Shown here: positions 20,601 through 31,198 of the stretch, piece by piece
How the letters are laid out: each line of letters starts with the position of its first letter
Position numbering within the stretch: the stretch's first letter is position 1
Source: Amia ocellicauda
Taxonomy: Eukaryota > Chordata > Actinopteri > Amiiformes > Amiidae
Direction of reading: 5' to 3'
Assembly: GCF_036373705.1 (NCBI RefSeq)
Contig: NC_089852.1
Location: 1,026,501-1,090,500 of the forward strand
DNA length: 64,000 nt
Notes under the pieces: model-generated
Databases searched by the model: none
Told to the model about the DNA's origin: nothing
Seen by the model: the letters and a program-made list of their open reading frames with translations, nothing else
Position numbers and translations under genes: made by a program

Positions 20601-23600
20601 ACAGTTTTCATATTTTGTTGTCTTGGTGCCTCGTGCATTTCAATTAAACTACACACCATAAAGGGAGACAGTGTTATACATTTAAAATACAGAACTGAAA
20701 GTCTCCAAGGGGGGTGACAGGAGACTGAGACTGCTATTATTATTAATATATTATAATAGTTTTTGATCATATTAAGATGGTGAAGTGTGGGTCTGAGCTG
20801 TTAGTGTTTTTGCAGAATGCAGAATGCACATCAGTCTGCGTGGGGGCAGAGATTTGAATGCAGCTGTTACTGTGCTGAGACTGCTGACACAGGGCGGGGG
20901 GGTTCTCCCTACGGACACACTGGTGTGTGTGTGTGAGGGGGACACACAAGGGAAGTGTGAAAGAGCGAGAGAGAAAGAGATGATGGGGGACAGCGAAGGC
21001 CAGCGAGTTTATCTGTGTGTCTATTTGTGTGTGTTTTTCTGCTGTTGAGTTTCCTTCTCTGACAGCAGTTCCTTCCTCTGAGGATTTGAGATGATCTAGG
21101 AGCAGGATGTGCAGAGCTGGGGGGCCAGGAGGACCTGCAGGGCAGTGGAGGGGGGGCGGGGGATGGTCAGAGCGCCAGTTTGTGGGGTAGACAGGCACTG
21201 AGACTCTGCAGCCTGTGTTGTGTGTCTGTGTTGTCTTTCTGTGTCTATTAGACATCTATATAATTCTACTGACCTTAATGAACAGCACAGAATCTCCCCC
21301 TACACTCTCACTCTCTCCCTCTCCCTCTCTGTCTAGCTCACTCTTCCCCTCCCTGTACATTCTTTACAAATTGTTTTGTAATTTTTTTTTTCAATCAAAT
21401 ATTTTGTAAACATCAATAATCTCCCTCTCCCTCTCAGACCCCGGAGCATGACGAGGTGCTGCAGTCCATAGACCGGGCCATCGAGGCCATCCACAATGCC
21501 GCCATGAGCAATGGGGGCAAGTACAACCTGGAGCAGAGAGACGTGCTGCAGTGAGTCGCCCCTGCTTCCTCCCCATCTCTGCTGACCCTCCTCCCAGGCC
21601 CCTGTGCATTAAACTGCCTCCCCATCTGTACTGACCCTCCTCCCAGGCCCCTGTGCATTAAACTGCCTCCCCATCTGTACTGACCCTCCTCCCAGGCCCC
21701 TGTGCACTGTAACTGCCTCCTCCCCATCTGTACTGACCCTCCTCCTAGGCTCCTGTGCACTTTCACTGCATCCTCCCCACCTCTACTGACCCTCCTCCCA
21801 GGCTCTTGTGTGCTTTAACTGCCTCCTCCCCATCAGTACTGACCCTCCTCCCAGGCCCCAGTCCTTTAGTAAAAAAGCAGTGTAGATCTATATCTATATC
21901 TATACCACATGGGGCTCCACCTGTCTGCGCAGGAAGCTGATTCATCACAGGAAAGAGACTCTCTCTCGGAGGAGCCCGCCCCCCGTCAATCACACGCGTG
22001 TGCTGCCCTCCTCCACCAGTGACCTCGCGCTCAGCCACGCCCACCCGCCCAATGGGATGAGCCGGGCCTACGGGCGGCAGGCCAGCGAGCCGATCGCCGG
22101 CAGCCTGGACTCGGGCCGTGGGGACGAGGAGCTGTACCAGGTGGAGTGGAGACGTGGAGACACGGGGACACTGACAGCCTGACGCACTGAGACACTGTAC
22201 ACTGATGCATGGACACATCTGAGCACTGAGGCACTGAGACACTGACGCACTGAAACAATGACGCACTGAGATATTGATGCACTGATGCACTCAGACACAG
22301 ATTACTTAATACAATGTCATGCTGACGTGCATATACACTGAGAACTGACACACTGACACTCACTCTTACCCAGAACTGACACCCTCGCACACTGACACTG
22401 CGGGTCTTGGCACTGACGCGTGTCTGTCTGTGCGTCTGTCTGTCTCCCCTGCAGGTGCCCCCCCAGCCCCGCCGAGCGGCCCCCATCACCCCCCCACCCC
22501 CAGAGAAACGCAGGGGCCCCCGCCGGCCAGGTCTGTCCATCTGTCCGTGTGTGTCTGCGAAACTCTCTACAGTGCAGTCCTATGAGGTGTAATACTCTCC
22601 CCCTTTCTTTCTCTCTCCCACTCTCCCTCTCTCTCTCTCTCTCAGAACCCGAGGTGCCGTCCAGGACCTCCTCCATTGGCACTAGCTCCGCCCTCCCCGT
22701 CAGCACCGCACCCTCCCCCTCGCTCAGCTCTGGCTCCCTGGAGTCAGGCTCCACACACTCCCCCGCATCCTCGGAGACCAGCCTCCCCAGCCTGACGGCC
22801 ACGCCCCCCCCGGTGCCCAGCCGTGCCAGAGGCCCCGCCCCGGCCCCGCCTGGCCCGGCCCCGGCCCCCCAGCCCCCCCTGCCCAAGAAGCAGGCTGACC
22901 CCCAGCCCCAGTCTCCGTCTCCCTCCCCCCAGCGCCCCTCCGAGGCCTCGTCTGAGTCGGAGGCCAGCCTGGCCCCGCCCATGGCCTCCCGCAGCCCCAT
23001 CCCCTGCCCCTCCCACAGCCCCAGCCGCACACGGAAGGGGGCGTCGGGGGGCGTGTCCGACAGCATCGGGGCGGAGCTTGTGGAGCTGGTGCGGCGGAAC
23101 ACCCAGCTGAGTTACGAGCTGTCGCGCGTCGCTGTGGGGACCGTCGTGGGACACCTGCAGACCGCCATCCCACACATCGCCGATGCCATGGAGCAGGTCC
23201 TCCTCTCACTGCTGCAGAGCCAGGTGAGAAACCGAGAGAGAGGGAGTGACGGAGAGTTACGAGAGTGACTGGGAGAGACAGAGCGAGTGGGACACCTTGA
23301 TAGAGACTCCAAAAGACGCACTGCACTGAGACAGACGCAGAGACAATAGGGATCTGAGACCCTGGGACACTGACAGGCTGACACTTTCTCTCTCCCTCCC
23401 TCTTGCCCCAGGACGCGGGGGCCGGGCTGCCACGGGGGCAGCTGTGTCAGGACGAGCAGCGGCTGCAGGTGATCTTCACAGACCTGGCCCGGCACAAGGA
23501 CGACGCGCAGCAGCGCAGCTGGGCTCTGTACGAGGACCAGGCCCTGATCGCCTGCTACCTGGAGGAGCTGCTGCAGATACTGGTGAGACAGAGAGACACG

Positions 23601-25318
23601 CACACAGTGACCCACAGACAGACGGACAGACGCCCAGAGACAGTGACTCACAGACAGACAGACAGACGCACAGAGACAGTGACCCACAGACAGACGGACA
23701 GACGCACAGAGACAGTGACTTACAGACAGACGCCCAGAGACAGTGACCCACAGACAGACAGACAGACGCCCAGAGACAGTGACCCACAGACAGACAGACA
23801 GACAGACGCCCAGAGACAGTGACCCACAGACAGACAGACAGACAGACGCCCAGAGACAGTGACCCACAGACAGACAGACAGACAGACGCACAGAGACAGT
23901 GACCCACAGACAGACGGACAGACGCACAGAGACAGTGACCCACAGACAGACGCACAGAGACAGTGACCCACAGACAGACAGACAGACAGATGCACAGAGA
24001 CAGTGACCCACAGACAGATAGACGCACAGAGACAGTGACCCACAGACAGACGGACAGACGCACAGAGACAGTGACCCACAGACAGACGGACAGACGCACA
24101 GAGACAGTGACCCACAGACAGACGGACAGACGCCCAGAGACAGTGACCCACAGACAGATGGACAGACACCCAGAGACAGTGACCCACAGACAGATGGACA
24201 GACGCACAGAGACAGTGACCCACGGACAGACGCACAGAGACAGTGACCCACGGACAGACGGACAGACCACACAGAGACAGTGACCCACGGACAGACGGAC
24301 AGACCACACAGAGACAGTGACCCACAGACAGACGGACAGACCACACAGAGACAGCGACCCACAGACAGACGGACAGACGCACAGAGACAGTGACTTACAG
24401 ACAGACAGACGCACAGAGACAGTGACCCACAGACAGACGGACAGACGCACAGAGACAGCGACCCACAGACAGACGTACAGACGCACAGAGACAGTGACCC
24501 ACAGACAGACGGACAGACGCACAGAGACAGCGACCTAGTGACACAAACGCAGGAGTTCCCCTGTACTGCACTGTTCACCCTGACCCTGTGCCCCACGCCT
24601 CGCAGACAGACGCCGACCCCGAGGTGTGTAAGAGGATGTGCAAGAAGAACCAGTTCGAGCCAGTCGTGTCTTTGGTGACGTACTACCAGATGGTGAGTCT
24701 GTGTGTGCTGAGCTGTGGGCACTGTGCCTGCGTGTGAGTGTGTCTGTGTGCGAGTGAGTGTGTCTGTGTGCGAGTTAGTGTGTGAGTGTGTGTGCTGAGC
24801 TGTGGGCACTGTGCCTGCGTGTGAGTGTGTCTGTGTGCGTGTGAGTGTGTCTGTGTGCGAGTGAGTGTGTCTGTGTGCGAGTTAGTGTGTGAGTGTGTGT
24901 GCTGAGCTGTGGGCACTGTGCCTGCGTGTGAGTGTGTCTGTGTGCGTGTGAGTGTGTCTGTGTGCGAGTGAGTGTGTCTGTGTGCGTGTGAGTGTGTCTG
25001 TGTGCGAGTGAGTGTGCTGAGCTATGGGCACTATGCCTGCGTTGTTAGTGTGTGTGCAAGTGTGTGAGTGAGTGTGTCTGTGTGCGTGTGAGTGTGTCTG
25101 TGTGCGAGTGAGTGTGTGAGTGTGTGTGCTGAGCTGTGGGCACTGTGCCTGCGTGTGAGTGTGTCTGTGCGCGTGTGAGTGTGTGAGTGTGTCTGTGTGT
25201 GAGTGAGTGTGTCTGTGTGCGAGTGTGTGTGCTGAGCTATGGGCACTATGCCTGCGTTGTTAGTGTGTGTGCAAGTGTGTGAGTGAGTCTGTGTGCGCTG
25301 AGCTGTCGGCACTCTAAC

Positions 25319-25353
<35 letters not shown>

Positions 25354-25728
25354 GTGTGTTGTGTTGCAGGAGCACCGCGCCACCCTCAGGCTGCTGCTGC
25401 TCAAGGTGTTCGGGGCGCTGTGTGCGCTGGACGCCTCGCTCATCTCAACGCTGCTCAACTCCATCCTGCCCATGGAGCTGGCCCGGGACATGCAGACAGA
25501 CACGCAAGGTGAGGGGGAGGAGAGAGGGAGGAGAGAGGGGTAGATCAGTGGGGCTGAGGGGAAGACCTGTGTGTGCGCTGACCCTCACTACAGACTGGGT
25601 TACGTCTCTCTCTCTCTCTCTCTCTCCAGATCACCAGAAGATGTGCTACTCCGCTCTGGTCCTGGCCATGGTCTTCTCCATGGGGGAGCCCCCTCCTTAC
25701 CACCACTACGGTAACCTGAGCCACACCG

Positions 25729-25763
<35 letters not shown>

Positions 25764-27260
25764 GTCTGTCTGTCCATCCCTGTCTTATGACGGTCCTGTC
25801 CGCGCATCTGTCCTCAGAGCACCTGAATGGCACGTTTGTCCACTTCCTGCTGGCCGTGGTGGAGGAGGGGCTGCCGTGCGATGAGGCGGAGCAGCTGCCA
25901 GACCTGTGCATCAACCTGCTGCTGGCCTTCAACCTGCACTTCACCGGTGAGAGGGTGGGGGAGAGAGGAGTGTTGGGGGGTACAGAGGGAGAGAGGGGCT
26001 GGAGGTGTGGGGGGGAGAGGACAGTGGAGGAAAGACCTGACACTCTCTCTCTCTCTCCCTCTCTCCTCCTCCCCCTCAGTGCCGGACAGTAATGTGATCA
26101 TGCAGACGCTGGTCAAGAAACACAACGTCAAGATCCTGACCGAGAAGATCCTGCTGCTGCTGAACAGAGGAGGTGAGAGAACACTGTAATACTGCACTCT
26201 ACTGCTGCACTACTGCACTCTACTGCTGTAATACTGCACTCTACTGCTGTAATACTGCACTACTGCACTCTACTGCTGTAATACTGCACTTCCTGCACTA
26301 CTGCACTCTACTACTGCACTTGCTGCACTACTGCACTCGACTGCTGTAACACTGCACTCTACTGCTGTAATACTGCAGTCTACTGCATTCTAATGCTGCA
26401 CTACTGCACTGTACTGCACTGAGCGGTGTGATACTGTACTTGACCTCCCTGCACACTGTCCCCCCCAGACGACCCTGTGTGTGTGTTCGGCCATGCCCCC
26501 GCCCCCCCCCACGCGGTGCTCAAGTTCCTGCAGGACATGTTGTCCTCCCGGGACACTGCCTCCGTCTTCTACCGCACAGACATGATGGTGATGATCGACA
26601 TCGCAGTGCGGCACATCGCCGACCTGTCCCCCGGGGACAAGGTGAGGGGCGGGACGGGCCTGGACACACTGAGAAACTGCCAGTACTGACACACACTTGA
26701 GAGACACATGCTGAGGGGGACACACACTTGAGGAACACGCACGCTGAGGGGGACACACACTTGAGGAACACGCGCGCTGAGGGGGACACACACTTGAGGA
26801 ACACGCACGCTGAGGGGGACACACACTTGAGGGAGACACACTGAGGGAGACGCACGCTGCGGGATGCACACACTTGAGGGAGACACGCTGAGGGACACAC
26901 ACTTGAGGGACACAGAGACAAACCCTGAAACATTCTGTGAATACCACTGAGTACTGAGACACACTGACATGTCCTGTCTCTCTGTAGCTGCGGATGGAGT
27001 ACCTGTCTCTGATGCACGCCATCATACGCTCCACAGACTACCTGGAGCACCGGCACCGCCTGGACGACCTGCGGGGGGCGCTGCGCCGCATCCTCGGGGA
27101 GGAAGAGGAGGAAGGGGAGGAAGAGGAGGAGCAGGAGACGGGGAAGAAGGGTGGGAAGGGAGGCGTGGCGGCCGTGCAGCGCATGGACAAACTGATCGTC
27201 CAGGAGATATTCAGAGAATTCCCTCAGGTCTCTGAGACCGAGACCGAGCACGGGCACTAA
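17449..27260 (+). CDS. NCKIPSD: NCKIPSD / SPIN90 (NCK-interacting protein with SH3 domain), 13 exons
   Basis: SPIN90 (also DIP/WISH) binds Nck, N-WASP, formins and the Arp2/3 complex and helps seed linear actin filaments (known of the family). Coding exons are 17449-17619, 21438-21550, 21933-22140, 22455-22530, 22646-23223, 23412-23582, 24606-24692, 25370-25508, 25630-25710, 25818-25946, 26080-26172, 26469-26641 and 26988-27260. They total 2292 nt, 763 residues plus stop; human is about 722. Residues 1-57 form an SH3 domain ([34 protein letters not shown]). Residues about 165-330 are Pro/Ser-rich with PxxP motifs and a basic patch (EKRRGPRRP) that fits the reported nuclear signal. Residues about 385-745 are the conserved helical Leu-rich (armadillo-like) domain. 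Introns 2, 6, 7, 11 and 12 are filled with distinct minisatellites. Confidence 0.95.
17995..18127. repeat. 27-bp tandem repeat in NCKIPSD intron 1
   Basis: There are about 4-5 copies of a unit containing CACCCTGTACAGAGACCCCC. Confidence 0.85.
18235..18665. repeat. 20-bp CA-rich minisatellite in NCKIPSD intron 1
   Basis: About 20 units of CACAATACTGCACCCCACCA or shortened forms (CACTGCACC) lie in higher-order alternation. Strand composition is extremely skewed: C/A on the plus strand. Confidence 0.92.
18666..20302. other. Middle of NCKIPSD intron 1
   Basis: It has (CA)n at about 18957-18988, a (TTTG)n run at 19014-19026 and ACTGG pentamers at about 19577-19613. A stretch at 19955-19982 is rich in TAATTA (GATTAATTAATCAGCTAACG). 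Nothing coding is seen. Confidence 0.5.
20303..20407. repeat. Near-perfect inverted repeat (hairpin) in NCKIPSD intron 1
   Basis: The arms 20319-20352 and 20366-20399 are complementary over 34 bases with 2 mismatches around a 13-nt loop. Outside them, 20303-20310 pairs with 20400-20407, with an 8-nt bulge on the left arm. It is GC-rich (core GGGCCTGCAGCGACCGAG). It could be a foldback element or a structured intronic RNA; I recognise no known RNA. Confidence 0.8.
20408..21437. other. Rest of NCKIPSD intron 1
   Basis: There are TG-rich patches (20440-20580), an AT-rich patch (20730-20780) and a pyrimidine tract before exon 2. No other feature is seen. Confidence 0.5.
21438..21550 (+). CDS. 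NCKIPSD: NCKIPSD exon 2
   Basis: The acceptor CCTCTCAG and donor CTGCA|GTGAGT bound the exon. It encodes [20 protein letters not shown] then [17 protein letters not shown], leaving 2 nt. Confidence 0.93.
21551..21855. repeat. About 50-bp tandem repeat, six copies, in NCKIPSD intron 2
   Basis: Each copy contains TACTGACCCTCCTCCCAG or a close variant (AG ends near 21597, 21646, 21695, 21748, 21801 and 21854), and most also contain TGCATTAAACTGCCTCC. The array starts immediately at the exon 2 donor. Confidence 0.9.
21933..22140 (+). CDS. NCKIPSD: NCKIPSD exon 3
   Basis: The acceptor TCTGCGCAG and donor TACCAG|GTGGAG bound the exon. It encodes [20 protein letters not shown] and continues to [11 protein letters not shown]; phase 0 at the end. 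Confidence 0.92.
22141..22454. repeat. Degenerate CACTGA-type repeat in NCKIPSD intron 3
   Basis: GACACTGA/GCACTGA units recur from about 22180 to 22410. The intron holds nothing else visible. Confidence 0.6.
22455..22530 (+). CDS. NCKIPSD: NCKIPSD exon 4 (basic, proline-rich)
   Basis: The acceptor CCCTGCAG and donor CGGCCAG|GTCTGT bound the exon. It encodes [20 protein letters not shown] then GPRRP; the basic EKRRGPRRP resembles a nuclear localisation signal and the prolines resemble an SH3 ligand. Confidence 0.88.
22646..23223 (+). CDS. NCKIPSD: NCKIPSD exon 5 (Ser/Pro-rich linker)
   Basis: The acceptor CTCTCTCAG and donor AGCCAG|GTGAGA bound the exon. It holds a Ser/Pro-rich linker ([20 protein letters not shown]), then the conserved start of the helical domain ([37 protein letters not shown]). 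Confidence 0.92.
23412..23582 (+). CDS. NCKIPSD: NCKIPSD exon 6
   Basis: The acceptor TTGCCCCAG and donor ATACTG|GTGAGA bound the exon. It encodes [20 protein letters not shown] then [20 protein letters not shown]; 57 codons, phase 0. Confidence 0.93.
23590..24540. repeat. About 36-bp minisatellite in NCKIPSD intron 6
   Basis: About 27 copies, 28-40 bp each, are built on GAGACAGTGACCCACAGACA followed by GACGGACAGACGCAC. It is open in several frames on both strands, which gives spurious proteins of up to 565 codons. Confidence 0.95.
24606..24692 (+). CDS. NCKIPSD: NCKIPSD exon 7
   Basis: The acceptor GCCTCGCAG and donor CAGATG|GTGAGT bound the exon. It encodes [20 protein letters not shown] then VSLVTYYQM, a strongly conserved segment of the Leu-rich domain. 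Confidence 0.94.
24693..25350. repeat. TG-rich minisatellite in NCKIPSD intron 7
   Basis: Long units combine GCTGAGCTGTGGGCACTGTG with runs of GTGTGAGTGTGTCTGTGTGC; about six of the GTGGGCACT-type cores are present. It ends in (TG)n next to the exon 8 acceptor. Confidence 0.92.
25370..25508 (+). CDS. NCKIPSD: NCKIPSD exon 8
   Basis: The acceptor GTGTTGCAG and donor CGCAAG|GTGAGG bound the exon. It encodes [20 protein letters not shown] then [20 protein letters not shown]. Confidence 0.94.
25630..25710 (+). CDS. NCKIPSD: NCKIPSD exon 9
   Basis: The acceptor CTCTCCAG and donor CTACG|GTAACC bound the exon. It encodes [20 protein letters not shown] then PPYHHY. Confidence 0.93.
25818..25946 (+). 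CDS. NCKIPSD: NCKIPSD exon 10
   Basis: The acceptor TGTCCTCAG and donor TCACCG|GTGAGA bound the exon. It encodes [20 protein letters not shown] then [20 protein letters not shown]. Confidence 0.94.
26080..26172 (+). CDS. NCKIPSD: NCKIPSD exon 11
   Basis: The acceptor CCCCCTCAG and donor GAGGAG|GTGAGA bound the exon. It encodes [20 protein letters not shown] then [10 protein letters not shown]. Confidence 0.94.
26180..26430. repeat. TACTGCACT-type repeat in NCKIPSD intron 11
   Basis: Units such as CTGTAATACTGCACTCTACTG recur about ten times with single-base variation. Confidence 0.9.
26469..26641 (+). CDS. NCKIPSD: NCKIPSD exon 12
   Basis: The acceptor CCCCCCCAG and donor GACAAG|GTGAGG bound the exon. 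It encodes [20 protein letters not shown] then [20 protein letters not shown]; phase 0 at the end. Confidence 0.93.
26690..26930. repeat. About 33-bp minisatellite in NCKIPSD intron 12
   Basis: Units contain GGGGGACACACACTTGAGGA plus ACACGCACGCTGA, about six copies, the last ones shortened. Confidence 0.9.
26988..27260 (+). CDS. NCKIPSD: NCKIPSD exon 13 (last)
   Basis: The acceptor CTCTGTAG lies before [20 protein letters not shown], and the stop TAA is at 27258-27260. A Glu/Gly-rich insert ([20 protein letters not shown]) interrupts the domain. The end ([10 protein letters not shown]) is conserved in the family, and the last residues are SETETEHGH. Confidence 0.93.
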   Translation: MRMEYLSLMHAIIRSTDYLEHRHRLDDLRGALRRILGEEEEEGEEEEEQETGKKGGKGGVAAVQRMDKLIVQEIFREFPQVSETETEHGH

Positions 27261-27519
27261 GAGAGAGAGAGAGAGAGGGATGGGAGGGAGAAGAGGACAG
27301 GAGGGAGTGATGGGAGGAGGGAGAGAGGGATGGGAGGAAGGGACAGGATGGAAATAGCATCCATCTCCTCTCCTCCCCTCATCCCTCTCTCCTCCGTCTG
27401 GTCGGTACAGAAGCCTGTGACGAGGCTGACACTGTTACACAAGCAACACTAACAGTAACACACTGACCGCAGAGCAACACTGACGCCTCCGTCTGTGCGT
27501 CTGTCCGCCCCCGTGAGAG
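27261..27519 (+). other. NCKIPSD 3' UTR start
   Basis: A GA/GGGA-rich stretch is followed by CTCCTC-rich sequence. No AATAAA was found before the minisatellite that follows. Confidence 0.5.
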
Positions 27520-28065
27520 CGAGTGTGTATCTGTGTATCTGTGTGTGTGTACATGTGTGTCTGTGTGTCTGTATGTGTCTGTGAGCGTGTGTGTGTACAT
27601 GTGTATCTGTGTGTCTGTGAGCGTGTGTGTGTACATGTGTATCTGTGTGTCTGTGAGCATGTGTGTGTACATGTGTATCTGTGTGTCTGTGAGCGTGTGT
27701 GTGTACATGTGTGTCTGTGAGCGTGTGTGTGTACATGTGTGTCTGTGAGCGTGTGTGTGTACATGTGTGTCTGTGTGTGTCTGTGAGCGTGTTTGTGTAC
27801 ATGTGTATCTGTGTGTCTGTGAGCGTGTGTGTGTACATGTGTGTCTGTGTGTCTGAGCGTGTGTGTGTACATGTGTATCTGTGTGTCTGTGAGCGTGTGT
27901 GTGTACATGTGTGTCTGTGAGCGTGTTTGTGTACTTGTGTATCTGTGTGTCTGTGAGCGTGTGTGTGAACATGTGTGTCTGTGAGCGTGTGTGTCAACAT
28001 GTGTGTCTGTGTGTGTCTGTGAGCGTGTTTGTGTACATGTGTATCTGTGTGTCTGTGAGCATCTC
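27520..28065. repeat. About 36-bp minisatellite downstream of NCKIPSD
   Basis: Units contain GTGTGTACATGTGTATCTGT then GTGTCTGTGAGC, about 15 copies with short and long forms. This region may lie within the 3' UTR. Confidence 0.93.
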
Positions 28066-28230
28066 CCTCTCCCCCGGTGGCGCTGACAGACAGACGCACT
28101 GACTGGCTTTTTCTTGCAGGGGTCCTGGGACAGCATATTTTCTCATTTTAGAGCGAATGAGTGGACAGTGACGTTTGTGTTACAGGGTGGAATCTATGAG
28201 CAAATTGTATTTTCTTAAAAAGTCTAAAGT

Positions 28231-28236
28231 ATTAAA
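28231..28236 (+). terminator. Possible NCKIPSD polyadenylation signal (ATTAAA)
   Basis: ATTAAA lies about 970 bp past the stop codon and is the first common variant signal seen. It is weak evidence. Confidence 0.3.
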
Positions 28237-28309
28237 ATGATGTACGTGTGCCACTGGGAGAGAGTGCTGCCCTGTTCATTGTGGTGAGAGACTCGCACAG
28301 ACTCGCACA

Positions 28310-28618
28310 CCTGCTCACTCAAAGACACACACAGACACAGACACACTGACACACACACACACAGAGACACAGACACACACACAAAGACACACACAGACAC
28401 ACTGACACACACACACACAGAGACACAGACACACACACAAAGACACACACAGACACAGAGACACAGACACACACACAAAGACACACACAGACACACTCAC
28501 ACACAGAGACGCGCACACACAGACACACACACACACAGAGACACACAGACGCACGCACACACACATTGACACTCACACTGACACACAGACACACACACAC
28601 TCACACACACAGAGACGC
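28310..28618. repeat. CA/AGACAC compound microsatellite
   Basis: ACACAGACAC, ACACAAAG and AGAGACACAG units alternate. The open frames are artefacts. Confidence 0.92.
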
Positions 28619-29017
28619 ACAGGTCAGGTTCTGGTAGGTTGTATTTTCTAGAGGAACAGGAGAGAGGAGAGGAGAGGGGCGAGAGGAGAGAACAGGGAGG
28701 AGGGAGAGTTGATGGATAGAGGTGGGGTGGCAGGTAGTGGGGGTGAGAATGGAGAGGCGGAGGGATGCCAAAAACACAACCAAACCCCCATGAGAAACCC
28801 TCAACAGCACCACAGCCGCTGGTCACACAGCGCTGTCCGCCGAGCCACACGCGTCGCCACATGCGTCACACATGCCACTCAGAGCTGTACAGCAAGACCC
28901 CCGCAGATCAACAGCTGTTTCAGTGGGGGGGGGGGCAGCTAGCAGGGGGCTTCTCCGGGTGAGTCGGCACTGAGCAGGTGGGTGGAAGCTGCTGGGCGAG
29001 ACGCAGGTGAGTCTGGG

Positions 29018-29056
<39 letters not shown>

Positions 29057-30180
29057 AGGTTTTCCATCTCTCTCTCAACCTCCAGTCAGCTACCAGAGTA
29101 ACCTTGAAACACAACAACGGGGTAGGTTAATTGGGACTAATTAAGCCTTGATAATGTAGTCAGTTATGTTAATTAACGGGTTGGGTGAAGCTGAAGCCAG
29201 TGACACATGGATCCCCAGAACCGGGTCTGTCCAGCGCGGGCCGAGTGCCATAGCTGAGAGAGAGGGAGAGGAGGAGGCAGACCGGTGTTGCTGTACAGCT
29301 TTTGTCTGCAGTTCTGCAGAGAAACCACAAGATGGAGCCCTCGCTCAGTCAAAATTGTCATGTTTCTTTATTATAAAGTTAATTGATTTTCTGTATCAGA
29401 TATGAAACTCAAAGAAGCAACAGGAACGACAATAATAATTCCTTAATGATGTTTTCAGGATAAAAATACATTGTGGAGAAATGATTGACTCTAGATACAA
29501 TATGGTGGAAGGAAAAAATAAATACATATTCAATTAAGATGCATTTGTTCATTAATACATTATTAAAGTGTATTAATTCAGTCATTCACATGCAGGCAGC
29601 TACAGGACCAATACGCGTGTGGGGTTATACAGCAGGCGGACAATATGGCACATCGATGCAGCTTAATGGAGAATCCAGGGTTTGGTATGTTAATTAGGTA
29701 TTGATTATGTGTATTGATTTGTGTATTAATAATGCATTGCCCTCTTAGTCCAACAGTGGTGAGAACAGCAGGTGAGTGCTGGAGACAGGTGTAGAGAGAG
29801 AGAGAGATGTGGGAGACGGACTGAGAGAAAAGGGTGCAGCTGGGGCTGTAAAAGACCATAAAGTCAACTCACAGAAACTTTATTTAACAAAAAAAAGGAA
29901 GACAGAGAGATGAAGCGACGAGGGGCCAGGAAAAAGAGAGGAGCGTTGTGAGTGCGGTAAACGAGAGCGAGAGAAACATGGGGGATTGGGGATGGGAAAA
30001 GGAGGACAATATTTACTAAGGCCAGGGAAAGAGGAAGGAAGGGAGGGAGGGAGGGAGGGAGGGACAGATACTGAAAGAAAGAGAGAGAGAGGGAGTGGGA
30101 CTGAAATAATGGCAGGCAATGAGAGAGGAGCTGAATGAGGTCAAGGGAGCCCAGGAGGCTTTGGTGGCTATTGTCACACT
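28619..30180. other. Intergenic stretch, no gene
   Basis: It has a (GA)n tract at 29019-29054 and a TAATTA-rich patch at 29125-29177 (see findings). An AT-rich part lies at 29345-29760 and GGGA repeats near 30033-30063. Open frames on both strands look random. Confidence 0.5.
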
Positions 30181-30609
30181 GCCAGTGTACACAGAGACAC
30201 ACACACAGAGACACACACACACACAGAGACACACTGTCACAAACACACACACACACACAGACACACTGTCACAAACACACACACACACAGACACACTGTC
30301 ACAAACGCACACACACACAGACACAGACACACACACACAGACACATACACACAGAGACACACTGTCACAAACACACACACACAGACACACACAGACACAC
30401 TGTCACAAACACACACACACACACAGACACACTGTCACAAACAGACACATACACACAGAGACACACTGTCACAAACGCACACAGACACAGACACACTGTC
30501 ACAAACACACACATACACACAGAGACACACTGTCACAAATGCACACACACAGACACACACACAGACACACTGTCACAAACACGCACACACACAGACACAC
30601 TGTCACAAA

Positions 30610-30640
<31 letters not shown>

Positions 30641-31123
30641 ACACACTGTCACAAATGCACAGACACACACACACAGACACAGTCACAAACACGCACACAC
30701 ACACAGACACAGACACAGTCACAAACATGCACACACACAGACACACAGACACAGACACTGTCACAAACACACACACACACAGACATACTGTCACAAACAC
30801 GCACACACACACACACACACAGACACTGTCACAAACACACACACACACAGACACACTGTCACAAACACGCGCACACACACACACACAGACACACTGTCAC
30901 AAACATGCACACACACACACACAGACACACTGTCACAAACACACACACACACACAGACACACTGTCACAAACACGCACACACACAGACACACTGTCACAA
31001 ACACGCACACACACACACACACACAGACACACTGTCACAAACACGCACACACACACACACACACAGACACTGTCACAAACACGCACACACACACACACAC
31101 AGACACACACAGACACACTGTCA

Positions 31124-31158
<35 letters not shown>

Positions 31159-31161
31159 TCA

Positions 31162-31198
<37 letters not shown>

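Noticed and set aside
23112..24809. Minus-strand open frame of 565 codons (Cys/Leu/Ser-rich) and its plus-strand partners
   Set aside because: It runs through the NCKIPSD intron 6 minisatellite and across two exons in antisense.
27379..28136. Minus-strand open frames of 197-233 codons downstream of NCKIPSD
   Set aside because: They are translations of the ACATGTGTATCTG minisatellite.
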